From: Candidatus Peribacteraceae bacterium
GTDB lineage: Bacteria > Patescibacteriota > Gracilibacteria > Peribacterales > Peribacteraceae
Reading direction: 5' to 3'
Length of the DNA stretch: 39,108 bases
Assembly: GCA_028711445.1 (NCBI GenBank)
Contig: JAQTSD010000010.1
Span: 1-39,108 of the forward strand
In this document: piece after piece, positions 1 through 9,052 of the stretch
Layout of the letters: every line of letters begins with the position of its first letter
Numbering within the stretch: position 1 is the stretch's first letter
The notes under the pieces: model-generated
What the model was told of the DNA's origin: nothing
Database searches by the model: none
The model's input: the letters and a program-made list of their open reading frames with translations, nothing else
Program-made: the position numbers and the translations under genes

Positions 1-75
1 GAGGAGGAGGATTGCCGCGAGGGGGAGGAGCCAGAAAAGATGGCGCCTGAGGAAGTGAAGCTTACGTTTTCGCAT
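1..75 (-). CDS. N-terminus of a membrane-anchored protein, possibly penicillin-binding protein 1C (partial)
   Basis: On the minus strand an ATG at 75-73 opens a frame that runs off the window edge after 25 codons. The peptide starts MRKRKLHFLRRHLFWLLPLA and continues AILLL: a strongly basic head followed by a hydrophobic helix, the usual start of a signal-anchored protein. It lies 76 bases downstream of the alpha-2-macroglobulin stop on the same strand. In many bacteria the gene after a large A2M (yfhM) is pbpC, whose product begins just this way, so PBP1C is the leading guess. Only the membrane anchor is visible, so the identity rests on synteny. No clear Shine-Dalgarno is seen. Confidence 0.55.
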   Translation of the reverse strand, partial: MRKRKLHFLRRHLFWLLPLAAILLL

Positions 76-100
76 GAGAGTGCATCATAGCAGGTACCGC

Positions 101-129
101 GTAGAGACACCCCGACGGGGTGTCTCTAC
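101..129. repeat. Perfect 13-bp inverted repeat in the A2M-downstream gap
   Basis: The arms GTAGAGACACCCC and GGGGTGTCTCTAC pair perfectly around a GAC loop. The hairpin sits between the A2M stop codon and the next start on the minus strand. No U-run follows on either strand, so it is either a weak terminator/processing hairpin or a REP-like palindrome. The GTAGAGAC...GTCTCTAC ends resemble dispersed palindromes known in other bacteria. Confidence 0.7.
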
Positions 130-151
130 AAACACGAGGGATGGCAGAGTC

Positions 152-3100
152 TCACTCCTTCACGGTCACCAGCTCTCCCGCCGTCTGCCCGAATGTCTCC
201 GGGAAGTACATCTCGAAGGCACGGGCGGGACGTAAGTGATAGGTCCCCGGTGTCGTCGCGCGGGCAAGATAGTGGTACTGATAGACGCCTGCGGGGAGAG
301 AGTCGGCGAAGAGGAAGACAGAGTCATCGCGGAACTCTCGGTGATTGAAACGCCACAAACCGTTCTCCCAATAATCGGGGCTCCAAGAATCATTCTCGGC
401 GAGCGAGCCGAGCAGGTTCTGCTGGGAAGTCTTGAGGGAGACATCGATGGCTTCCAACCCGGCTGGCAGCGGACTCTCCACGGCGACGAAGTTGCGATCC
501 TCCGGCACGGTGATGGTCAGCGTGACGACGTAGGTCCCGCCGACAGTGACGGATTCTTTGGACCCTGGCGCGGGCGCCATTTCACGCAGAATCGAGATGC
601 CTTCCTCCGCCGGCGGCAAGTCATCGGCGGTGTAGAAGTATTTCAGAAGCAGGTCATAGTAGAGCCGGCCTTTGCCTTCCTTTCCGACTTTCACGGAGTT
701 CTCCGCACCGCGGTTGAGATCCGCAAGGGGGACCGACGCCTCCTTTTGGCTGAGGATATTCTCTTTGCCAACCGTCCAGTCGAGAATCTTCGTTCCGTTC
801 ACTTCGATGCCAGCCGCATAGGAGGCATCGAGTTCTTTCGTCTCCTTCAGGAAGTCCGTGAGCGCGAGGAGGCTGTAGACGGTGGATTGCGTCGTGTCCC
901 AGTGGCCGTCTTTGCGGGAATTGAGCATGTAGCGCACGACATTGGGGATGAGAACGTTATCGGGTTCGATGCGTACGAGAGCGGAGAGGACAAGGGCGGT
1001 GGTGCGGTCGTTCGTATTCATGAACATCCAATAGGCGCGCTCTTCCGCTTCTTCGAAGTGCGTGCCGCGGCTATCCACTTTTGCGGCATTCTCGATTTCA
1101 TGGAGCAGGGTTGTGGATTTGGAGGAGCCAGCGATCTGGTAAGCGAGAGCGAGCTGGGCGTGCGCGAAGACAGGGAGATCCTTGCGCTGATCGTAGAGAT
1201 TACTCAGCAGACTCATGTCGATCTTGCCGCCGTCCGCAAGAGTAAAGAGGATGTCGGCGCGAGCGGCAAGGCTCAAGTGCGAAACCGGATGATGGAGAAC
1301 GGCAGTGAGGTACTCGCGGGTTCTCCCCATGACGTTTGCGTCGACACTGAAGCCCGCATGCTCGGCCGTTTGCATGCCGAAGAGGATGTATGACGAGAGA
1401 GTGGGGAAGCTTTCCGTGCTCTCCTGCCAGTAACCGAATCCTCCGTCAGCACGTTGGAACATATAGAGGCGCTCCAGGCCGGCAGTGACGATATCATCCA
1501 GTTTCTTTGAGTCCACGATGCGGAAGGCGTCGAAGCCCTGCAGGGTGGAGAGGGCGACGCTTGGGAGGAAACTGGACATCGTCTGCTCCGCGCATCCGTA
1601 TGGGTACTGCAGAAGATAGTCGAGGCCCGAGGGAAGATAGGTGGCCATGGACGGGGAGATCGTGACGGAGAGGGAACCGTCTGAGGCATCCTTTGCCGAC
1701 GGCGCGATGACCTTCTCCTCCGCGATCGATTCCGTCACGCTGGTCGTAGCGACGGTTTGCGGGGTGCCGAACACGTACACGGGGATGCTTTCCTCCACTT
1801 CGTCGCGCGCTCCGTCGCCCTCTGCGCGGAAGATGAAGACGGCTTTATTCGTTCGATCAATGTGGACAGGGAAGAGGATCTTGCCCTGCTGTTTCGGGGC
1901 GATCGTGATGTTCTTCGAAGCCCCTCCGTCCGCCGAGAAGCCGGAGCCGGTGAGTGAGACAGTGAAGGATTGGGTTTGCGGAAGGAAGTTGTGAACGATG
2001 GCACCGATGGTTACCGCATCACCGACCACTGCGAAGCGCGGGCGTACCGGGCGGACGATGACACTCTTGGTTTCTAAAATGGTCCTAGCTGCTGCACCGA
2101 AGAGGTGATCTTTTGTATGACCGATTGCGAGTAGATGCCATGTCGTGAGGTTGTCGGGAAGTGTGAATGTCACAGTAGCCTGCCCTTTCTCATTCGTGTC
2201 GATGATAGGATTCCAATAGGCTGTATCCTTGAAGTTTCCGCGCTTGCGCATCTCCAGATCGTCACCGCCACCGCCCTTGGATCCGGGCTTGAAACGTTCG
2301 AGGAGTCTTGTGAGCATTTGCGAGGTGACGACACCGAGGCCGCGTCGCCCGTAGAACACTTCGACAAGACGGGGCATCTCGAATCCTGTGAGATCAAGCA
2401 CACTCATATCCACAGCGCCGAGTGAGAGTTCCGCGCGTGCAGGCGCCCCCTTCGAGTCCGTTGCCGTGAGAGTGACTACAACCTGTTCTCCGGGCAGGTA
2501 TTGTTCCTTGTCCGTCGAGACGGCGATAGACAGGGCTTTGCTCTTCGTCTCGATATTCAGGCGGGCGTAACCGATCTTGAAGGCAGGGACGCCGGTATCC
2601 AATCCGTTCTCGTCGAATGTCTCTCCGATGCGCGGCTTTACGATGACGACGGAGACGTAAGCCGTCGGCAGGAGATCGGCGGTGATCGGCACTTCGATCG
2701 ACTGCGCAGCGCTCTCAATATCGATCACTTTCTTCGTCAGGATGTTTTCCCGTTCCACAGTGACGAGAGCCTTCACGCCTTTGCCCTGGAAAGGCGATTT
2801 GATGAGGAGCTTCGCCGTGTCTCCGACGGAATACTCAGGTTTGTCCGGCAGGATATCGATGCGGTCATTATTTGACCGCGGCCAGTTCACATAGGTATCC
2901 GACCAGGCGAACACCGATGTGCCGGCCTTTGACTCGCGTCCGCTGTCATCACTTGCGGATGCGACAATTCTGAACGATCCGCCTGCGTCGATGATCACGG
3001 GAACAGTCGTCTTGCCATTGTTTTCAGTCTTCGCGGACAATTCTTTGAGGAAGGTGTCCTGCGGGGTAGAGTCGTAGTAGTACTCACCGTCCACGCCTTT

Positions 3101-6100
3101 CTTACGGATAGTATTCCATTTTCGTTCGAAGACTTGCAGAGTGACGGAACGATTGGGCAGCACTGTGCCATCCGGCTTCACAGTAACGATGGAGATATTA
3201 GCAGCTTTGCCGGGCGTCACGACGTAGTCATCGGTGCGTACGCCCACGTAGAGATCAGCCTTGTGAACGGGGACGGAGATACGATTGCTCACGACTTGGT
3301 TGTTCTCGTCGGTGATGTCCGCTTCGATGGTGTAGACCTGACTCACGCCCTTCGTATCGAGGTTTACGGGGATGGAAACGGTCAAGAGACCCGTTGCATC
3401 CAAAGTGCCTTCGCCGGAGGCGACGTTCTCCGTTGTGCGCATGCATTCCCACCAGCACCAGCTGTCTTCGAGGGCGAAGGAGTACCAACCGTCAGTAAAC
3501 CTGTTGAAGAAGTAATCCGTCGTCTGTGCGCGCCAGCTGACGTGAGCGGAAGACATCGGGGCTCCGAAGTAGTACGAACCGGCGATATCTGCCCGGATCG
3601 TGTCACCGTTGAAATATTCCGATTGTGCCGTTGTCAGCTCTACCTTGTACTCTGGTTTGCGGTACGCCAATACAGAGAACATCGTATTCATGAAGCTGTT
3701 GGAGATGTCGGCATCGGGAGTGACGGTGGCTGAAAGGAAGTAGTCGCCGAGCGCTGCTTGAGCATCGATGGGGAAAGTGTCCGAGAAACTTCCGAATGTG
3801 GAGAAGGGAAGTGATTTGTTGTAGATCTCGTTGCCATTGGGGTCTTGCACCCTTACATTCACCGAGCGGTTCTGATCGGGGAGTTCAAACGTGCCGTCCC
3901 ATGTAAGCATGCGCACGATTCCTTTGAAGTTCACAGAATCACCTACGCGGTAGAGCGGCCGCTCCGTGTAGAGGTGACCGAAAACCCGCTGGGAACCTGC
4001 CGTGGTATAACGGAAGTCCATCATGCCGACGGAATCGAAGTTCCAAGGTCGGATACCGTCGTTCCACTGATTGCTCACAAAAGCCATGTCATCCCCTTTG
4101 GTGGCGGTAACCCAGATTTCCGGTTCCGATTCAGCTCTGAAGGATTCGAACGCTTTGAGGTCTATTGCTGTTTCGAAGAAGCCCTGTGCATCCGTTGAGC
4201 CGGTGAGCACCGACTTACCAGTGAGAGAGTGGAACGAGATAGCAGCTCCTTTTACGGGTTCCCCGGTTCGTAGATCTGTGGCCCAGACGAGCGCGTGATC
4301 GCCCGAGTGCTTGAGGGTGAGACCAATGTTTGTCAGTGCGAAGTACTGCGGGAGGATCGCCGGCTTCTTATTGTAGTCGTTGCGGAATTCCGGAGCGCGG
4401 ACAGTGAGGGCATAGATGCCGGGAGGAAGAGTCCTCCCCAGTTTCTTCTCCACGTCGAACGGTTCGATGACTCCTTCGTTCTCTTTCGCCTGCACGGGGA
4501 TCGACCACTGTTGATAATCCTTCCTGCCTTGAAGGTCGGTCAATCCGCTCTCGGAGGAGTAGCGCAGAGAGAGGTGGGAGGAGAGGAATTCATCGATGCT
4601 CAAGGCAGCGAAGGCGACATCGAGACGGCTGACGTTCACCGCGCTCAAGTAGTAAATCGGCGGCTTACCTCGCTCGAAAATGCCGAAAGTCCCCTTGGAG
4701 TCGATGGAAACGGACGGGGCCAGAGGGGCAGTCTTGAAGGTAAAAATGAAAGGTTCTTTGAGATGCTGGCCGAAAATATCAGTCGCCGCCGTTCCGACTG
4801 TCACGGAGTACTCCGTGCTCGGTGCGAGTGCAGGGGAGACTTCCACGGTGCGGTTATCCGTCCACGGTTGCGGGTCGAACACTGTTTCCTCCCAGGCTTT
4901 TACGGTCGGCGAGATCGTGATGGCTTTCTTCAGAGAGCCGCTCTCGACGGGATTGGAAAAATTAACCTTGATACTACCATTCATCGTATCGAGCCATCCG
5001 GAGACAGAGAGCGCACCGACCGTTTGGAACGAGAGCGAAGAGCCGGAGCCTATGGGAAGATCACCCTGTGCAGCTTTCAAGTCGCTCCCAATGGACAGTG
5101 TGTATGCGGTTTGGAATTGAAGCGGTTTGCTTGGGATGACGATAATCGTCGTGCGATCTTCCACCTTCTTGCCATCCTTCAGCTCTTTTGTACCGAACAA
5201 GAGCGAAGCGATTGCGATATCCTGCATGGGGGCTTCAGGTGCAGGAGCGATGGCTTTTGCATCGTCTATTGTAGGAGGGTCGGCAATGGAACGAGCGGTT
5301 AGCTTCAGCTGCGGTTTCGCCGTCTGGAGGTTCATCTCCTGATTGAAGGTGAGAGAGAGAACGGTGGTCGGTCCAGCCAATTGGTATCCTTCCAATGGCG
5401 ATGAATCGATCATCGTTGGACGAATCGTTTCGAAGCTCCAGGAGAAGTCTTGCTCCGTCGCATCGCCGGCGACGGTCGTGATGCCATCGGGGACATGCAC
5501 AGTGTATTTCGTGGAGGGGACGAGTCCAATTGTTGGAATGAACTCCACTGCGATTGTGGAGAGCCATCGCCACCTTCCTTGGACGGATGGCGTGATCGTC
5601 ACCGGCCAGTTGGCCATGCGTGTACTCGCCGCATCGCCTTGCACTTGTGTCAGAGGGATAATCGGACGGTCGAAGACAATCGTGATTTTGGATTGTGGCG
5701 GAATGCCGACGGCATTCGGGTTTGGGAGACGTGCAGCGACCTTCGCCGGGCCAGCCACCTCGAAAGTGAAATCGAGTGACCGACCGAGAGCAGATCCGTC
5801 GCTCTGCAAAGCGGTTGGACTCAGATGGAAGGTGTATGTCTCGCCGTTTACCAGTTTCTCGCTTGGTTGGAAGATGAGGATATCGTCATTCCAGGACCAC
5901 GAGCCCGTCATTCCGTGCGGAATCGACATGGATTGTTCGACACTGACATGATCCATGAGAGCAGGAAAACTGAAATGCAAGCTCGACGTCGTTGTTACCT
6001 TCTGGCGTTGACCGAAGTCCATGATCCCGTGCTGCGATTCCTCCCAGAAAAGCAGTCCACCGATAGAGAGAATGCCAAGTAAGACGATTGCAATGATCAA

Positions 6101-6160
6101 GCGGGTAATAGGAGCTGTTGCTTTGGATGATGGAGTGGCAGTGGAGAGAGACTTAGCCAT
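152..6160 (-). CDS. Alpha-2-macroglobulin family protein with thioester
   Basis: The product has 2002 residues. Bacterial A2Ms trap attacking proteases: cleavage of a bait region triggers collapse and a reactive thioester couples to the protease. The N-terminus has a short cytoplasmic head and one membrane helix (about residues 18-39), with no lipobox cysteine, so it is membrane-anchored rather than a lipoprotein like E. coli YfhM. The first ~480 residues hold several Big_5/Ig-like repeats. A macroglobulin domain follows (PLYRVGDSVNFKG). The thioester motif GCAEQ is intact, with Cys near residue 1523, followed by the alpha-helical thioester-domain region. It lies 80 bases after the cupredoxin-like gene and before a possible pbpC. 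The 18 bases before the ATG are pyrimidine-rich (CTCTTTTCCCCGTGTTCT) with no Shine-Dalgarno. Family assignment is firm; the protease-trap role is inferred from the family. Confidence 0.95.
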   Translation of the reverse strand: MAKSLSTATPSSKATAPITRLIIAIVLLGILSIGGLLFWEESQHGIMDFGQRQKVTTTSSLHFSFPALMDHVSVEQSMSIPHGMTGSWSWNDDILIFQPSEKLVNGETYTFHLSPTALQSDGSALGRSLDFTFEVAGPAKVAARLPNPNAVGIPPQSKITIVFDRPIIPLTQVQGDAASTRMANWPVTITPSVQGRWRWLSTIAVEFIPTIGLVPSTKYTVHVPDGITTVAGDATEQDFSWSFETIRPTMIDSSPLEGYQLAGPTTVLSLTFNQEMNLQTAKPQLKLTARSIADPPTIDDAKAIAPAPEAPMQDIAIASLLFGTKELKDGKKVEDRTTIIVIPSKPLQFQTAYTLSIGSDLKAAQGDLPIGSGSSLSFQTVGALSVSGWLDTMNGSIKVNFSNPVESGSLKKAITISPTVKAWEETVFDPQPWTDNRTVEVSPALAPSTEYSVTVGTAATDIFGQHLKEPFIFTFKTAPLAPSVSIDSKGTFGIFERGKPPIYYLSAVNVSRLDVAFAALSIDEFLSSHLSLRYSSESGLTDLQGRKDYQQWSIPVQAKENEGVIEPFDVEKKLGRTLPPGIYALTVRAPEFRNDYNKKPAILPQYFALTNIGLTLKHSGDHALVWATDLRTGEPVKGAAISFHSLTGKSVLTGSTDAQGFFETAIDLKAFESFRAESEPEIWVTATKGDDMAFVSNQWNDGIRPWNFDSVGMMDFRYTTAGSQRVFGHLYTERPLYRVGDSVNFKGIVRMLTWDGTFELPDQNRSVNVRVQDPNGNEIYNKSLPFSTFGSFSDTFPIDAQAALGDYFLSATVTPDADISNSFMNTMFSVLAYRKPEYKVELTTAQSEYFNGDTIRADIAGSYYFGAPMSSAHVSWRAQTTDYFFNRFTDGWYSFALEDSWCWWECMRTTENVASGEGTLDATGLLTVSIPVNLDTKGVSQVYTIEADITDENNQVVSNRISVPVHKADLYVGVRTDDYVVTPGKAANISIVTVKPDGTVLPNRSVTLQVFERKWNTIRKKGVDGEYYYDSTPQDTFLKELSAKTENNGKTTVPVIIDAGGSFRIVASASDDSGRESKAGTSVFAWSDTYVNWPRSNNDRIDILPDKPEYSVGDTAKLLIKSPFQGKGVKALVTVERENILTKKVIDIESAAQSIEVPITADLLPTAYVSVVIVKPRIGETFDENGLDTGVPAFKIGYARLNIETKSKALSIAVSTDKEQYLPGEQVVVTLTATDSKGAPARAELSLGAVDMSVLDLTGFEMPRLVEVFYGRRGLGVVTSQMLTRLLERFKPGSKGGGGDDLEMRKRGNFKDTAYWNPIIDTNEKGQATVTFTLPDNLTTWHLLAIGHTKDHLFGAAARTILETKSVIVRPVRPRFAVVGDAVTIGAIVHNFLPQTQSFTVSLTGSGFSADGGASKNITIAPKQQGKILFPVHIDRTNKAVFIFRAEGDGARDEVEESIPVYVFGTPQTVATTSVTESIAEEKVIAPSAKDASDGSLSVTISPSMATYLPSGLDYLLQYPYGCAEQTMSSFLPSVALSTLQGFDAFRIVDSKKLDDIVTAGLERLYMFQRADGGFGYWQESTESFPTLSSYILFGMQTAEHAGFSVDANVMGRTREYLTAVLHHPVSHLSLAARADILFTLADGGKIDMSLLSNLYDQRKDLPVFAHAQLALAYQIAGSSKSTTLLHEIENAAKVDSRGTHFEEAEERAYWMFMNTNDRTTALVLSALVRIEPDNVLIPNVVRYMLNSRKDGHWDTTQSTVYSLLALTDFLKETKELDASYAAGIEVNGTKILDWTVGKENILSQKEASVPLADLNRGAENSVKVGKEGKGRLYYDLLLKYFYTADDLPPAEEGISILREMAPAPGSKESVTVGGTYVVTLTITVPEDRNFVAVESPLPAGLEAIDVSLKTSQQNLLGSLAENDSWSPDYWENGLWRFNHREFRDDSVFLFADSLPAGVYQYHYLARATTPGTYHLRPARAFEMYFPETFGQTAGELVTVKE

Positions 6161-6240
6161 AGAACACGGGGAAAAGAGAGTGAAAATATCCTATTCCTCT
6201 CATAGGTTATCTGCCATTGCACCTCTACTGTGTATGCGGT

Positions 6241-7410
6241 TTACGCTGCTTTCCGTGCCCGTGCGAAACACTTACGCGTTGCCCAAGCGAAGGTGGTAAT
6301 ACTCAATCCTGCGATGATCCAGATATTCGGACCAGTCTGTGGCTGGCTGATCGGGACATACGTGCGCGGTGCGCCTGCATGCGTGACATCGCTTTCCGGG
6401 ATCACTGATCCAACCAATCGATTGCTTCCCACCGTATTCGGGTTGGTGGGGATGCCGGGGATATATGTGCCGACATCCGTCGGTGCGGGGAGGACATCTT
6501 CCGGTGGAGTCGTGGTGGCGGGTATATTGGAGGATGATTGCGGTGTCGCGGGAGATGGAACCGGGGCTGCTATCAGTGCAGCGGATGATCTGGAAGAAGC
6601 CGTCAAAGTTGCGGGTGGGGGGAGTGCGGGCATTGCGAGGGGAGCGGGCACTGCACCGGCACTGCTGGCCGGTACAGCCGATTCCTCATCCAAGAGATCT
6701 TCCTCAAGAAAGGTATCATCTTCGAAGAGGTCTGTCTCATCCAAGAGCTCATCGTCTTCGAAATCATCATCCAGAAACTCATCATCCAGAAACTCATCAT
6801 CCAGAAACTCATCATCTTCGAGGAATTCGTCGTCCTCTTCGGTGTCTGTGTCTTCTGCTATGCCATTGACACCATAAGCTGCGGCGGAATTATTCGTTGA
6901 TGAGCTTTCTGAGGATGGCCCCGTCACCGTGACAATACCTTTGAATGCGGGGGTCGTGATGGAGGTGTAGATGTATGTCCCGGGTTGCACGTCTGTGGTG
7001 ATCGCGAAGGTCGCATTGTCACCCTGAAAGATGTTTGGTGTATAGAGACAGTTGTTCTTGGCACAGAGATCCTTGGATTCGAGGATTTGAGGTACGGATT
7101 GTTCATTGATCCATTTAATGGTGGATCCCTGTGGGGCAGTCACTTCGACGGGGTCGACACCCTTGGTAGTGATGCGGATGGTGATGGTCGAGCTGACGAG
7201 CTGGCCTGTAAGACGTTCAAGCCCCGCATAGAAGAAGCCGCTCAAGAGAACGGCAAGTGCGATACCAGCGAGAGCCGCGGGTTTGCGCGATATAGTGTGC
7301 GCATTTTGCGGCAGTACAGCCAGATGCTGCGCTGGCTGCTCGGAGGCAGGACGCACCGGGACAGGTGTCTCTTCGTCGGTTTGCCAGTATGGATGCAGAT
7401 CGTCACTCAT
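6241..7410 (-). CDS. Degenerate cupredoxin-like surface protein with acidic repeat region and LPXTG-like C-terminus
   Basis: The product has 389 residues. The order is: cytoplasmic head (1-43), membrane helix (44-62), plastocyanin-like domain (about 72-164), Asp/Glu-rich tract with EFLDD repeats (186-245), Pro/Ala/Ser linker (246-355), QPQTG (356-360), hydrophobic helix (362-376) and a basic RKCFARARK tail. The last three form a typical sortase cell-wall sorting signal with Q for L. The cupredoxin fold is recognisable from IKWINEQSVPQ and PGTYIYTSITTPAFKG. At the positions of the four copper ligands it has Gln108, Ser150, Thr153 and Phe156, so it should not bind copper in the usual way. Its ATG overlaps the end of the cohesin gene by 8 bases (ATGAGTGA), suggesting coupled translation. 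The partner or ligand is unknown. Confidence 0.8.
   Translation of the reverse strand: MSDDLHPYWQTDEETPVPVRPASEQPAQHLAVLPQNAHTISRKPAALAGIALAVLLSGFFYAGLERLTGQLVSSTITIRITTKGVDPVEVTAPQGSTIKWINEQSVPQILESKDLCAKNNCLYTPNIFQGDNATFAITTDVQPGTYIYTSITTPAFKGIVTVTGPSSESSSTNNSAAAYGVNGIAEDTDTEEDDEFLEDDEFLDDEFLDDEFLDDDFEDDELLDETDLFEDDTFLEEDLLDEESAVPASSAGAVPAPLAMPALPPPATLTASSRSSAALIAAPVPSPATPQSSSNIPATTTPPEDVLPAPTDVGTYIPGIPTNPNTVGSNRLVGSVIPESDVTHAGAPRTYVPISQPQTGPNIWIIAGLSITTFAWATRKCFARARKAA
6766..6810 (-). repeat. Three perfect 15-bp tandem repeats encoding EFLDD
   Basis: The + strand unit ATCATCCAGAAACTC is repeated three times without mismatch (6766, 6781, 6796) inside the acidic tract of the cupredoxin-like gene. 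Degenerate copies flank it. The unit is a multiple of three, so gain or loss would change the length of the acidic stalk without a frameshift. Confidence 0.9.
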
Positions 7411-9040
7411 GCGAGGGTGGAGCGACCGTCACGGTAAGTTGGCGGCGCGAAGCGAACGTAGTGCCGATGACTGCGGAACAAAGCAGTAGGAGGATGATAG
7501 TCGTTGACATGCCGGTTTCGCCGGGTACGGCTCCTCCATTGCCATTACCTGTTCCCAGAGGATTCGTTTTTAATTCTCTGAGGACCTGTCCATTGAGTGA
7601 TAGAGGAGCGGTGGAAGTGGTTGGTTCACCGATAGACACGGCCACTTCCTGGCTAAAGGCGCTCTCTTCGTTTGCTGTGGAGACTGCGCGGATGGCAAAG
7701 TAATACGTTGTCTTCGCAGGGAGATCATGAATAGCAAGACTGTGGATTTCTTTGGCCACGGTCTTCCGCTGGATGTACCGACCGCTCGTCGTACCATAGT
7801 AGATGTTATAGGCCTGAAGGACGGAGGATTGCAGTGCATCCCACGCCAGGAATACCGAGGTGTCCTTCGTCGTGAGACGTAGATTTCGCACCTGGAGCAG
7901 CGAGAAGGCGGAGCCGCCTGTCTGTTCTCCCGCGATTGGTTCGGTTGTGCCGTCGGAGGGTGGGGGAGTGGGTTCGGTGGCAGATGCTTGGCAGATACCG
8001 TTCATACAAATGCCACTCGAACATTCGCCGCCGTATTGACATGGTGATCCGTTCGGCTTTGTTTTTGCATGGCAGGCGCCTTGGTCACAGTTGCCGCTTG
8101 CACACTCATTGGAGGTTTGACAGGTGCTTCCGTCAGGAAGATTTCCTCCTTCGGAAGGAGCGCCAGTGGCACACGTTCCGTTCACACAACGCCCGCTTGG
8201 ACACTGCGCATCAGTCGTGCACATGGTTGCACCATCGCCATCTCCTGGAGGAGTGACTCCGGCGGCACACGCACCATTTACACAGCTGCCGCTGAAACAG
8301 TCAGTATTCTGTGTGCAGACTTCCCCCGTATGGGAACCGAAGATGACATGTAAAGATGTCGGGTCGGCACCCATGGCGGACTCTCCGTCTGGCGATGATG
8401 CGTTAACCTTCTTTAAGAAAGTGTGTCCGCTTGGTTGTATGTCATAGAAGCTCAAAATCGTTCCTACCGGAGGGGCCTTCAGTACGCGGAAGATAATGCG
8501 TGCAATTGGCACAGGATTCGCGCTCGGTTCCTGTCCTGATGTGGACTGTACGTCGATCATGACGTAACCCTTTGCAGTATCGAAATCCTTTTCGCCGGGT
8601 GTGATTTGCGGGAATGCCGAATCTATTTCAATACTCACTCCTTCAAGGATAGTAGGGTCATAAGAAATCCATGCGCGTGCGCGTTGGATCTTGTTCCCTT
8701 CCGGATTATTCGCCACGAGGTCGATGTCGAGCGTGTCACCGACTTTCATGACAGAGGTCTTGAGGCTTTGGGGGTTTTCCACTGGATAGGAGTAGCACAC
8801 GCCGGATCCTATTTGCACGATAGGGTCGGGGTGTGGCACTTCGCCGAAAATTCCTGCTTGTGAAGCGGGAGCCTGCTCGCAATGTGGCCGGACGGTGAAC
8901 GTCGTGCCTGTCGAGCCAGCTGTGGGCGCAGAAACTTCCTGCGCATACGCAGCAGTCGGCTGTAAGACCATCGTAATCATCGCGATTGCAAGGATGTGTG
9001 GGAGAGAGGTTTGCCGGAAGAGAGCGGAGAAGAAGAGCAT
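7403..9040 (-). CDS. Secreted cohesin-domain protein with Cys-rich repeats, FN3 domain and sortase-like tail
   Basis: The product has 545 residues. A signal peptide (1-33, ending AYA) is followed by a cohesin-like domain at about 97-236 (VGDTLDIDLVANN, YDPTILEGVSIEID and PIARIIFRVLKAP are typical strands). Four Cys-rich repeats of the form C-x5-C-x4-C-x4-C follow (242-258, 274-290, 307-323, 334-350). Next come a fibronectin type III domain (about 385-471), VPGETG (505-510), a hydrophobic helix (511-530) and basic SRRQ. VPGETG plus helix plus Arg resembles a sortase signal, although the tail after it is long. Cohesins bind dockerins, and the adjacent upstream gene encodes a dockerin-like protein 12 bases away. 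It is therefore likely a wall- or membrane-displayed scaffold or adhesin. The cohesin call is by eye; substrate specificity is unknown. Confidence 0.8.
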   Translation of the reverse strand: MLFFSALFRQTSLPHILAIAMITMVLQPTAAYAQEVSAPTAGSTGTTFTVRPHCEQAPASQAGIFGEVPHPDPIVQIGSGVCYSYPVENPQSLKTSVMKVGDTLDIDLVANNPEGNKIQRARAWISYDPTILEGVSIEIDSAFPQITPGEKDFDTAKGYVMIDVQSTSGQEPSANPVPIARIIFRVLKAPPVGTILSFYDIQPSGHTFLKKVNASSPDGESAMGADPTSLHVIFGSHTGEVCTQNTDCFSGSCVNGACAAGVTPPGDGDGATMCTTDAQCPSGRCVNGTCATGAPSEGGNLPDGSTCQTSNECASGNCDQGACHAKTKPNGSPCQYGGECSSGICMNGICQASATEPTPPPSDGTTEPIAGEQTGGSAFSLLQVRNLRLTTKDTSVFLAWDALQSSVLQAYNIYYGTTSGRYIQRKTVAKEIHSLAIHDLPAKTTYYFAIRAVSTANEESAFSQEVAVSIGEPTTSTAPLSLNGQVLRELKTNPLGTGNGNGGAVPGETGMSTTIILLLLCSAVIGTTFASRRQLTVTVAPPSHE

Positions 9041-9052
9041 GGAGTGCGGAGA

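Noticed and set aside
1-90. Glu-rich open frame on the + strand ending at TAG 88-90
   Set aside because: The minus strand gives an ATG plus basic head plus hydrophobic helix in the same place and continues the same-strand surface series; the Glu-rich frame is its complement.
236-1393. 385-codon + strand frame opposite the A2M gene
   Set aside because: Antisense shadow of a GC-rich gene; the A2M frame carries the thioester and domain signatures.
6766-6810. CRISPR-like array
   Set aside because: Contiguous 15-bp units without spacers, in frame within a coding region. No CRISPR array was seen in the window.
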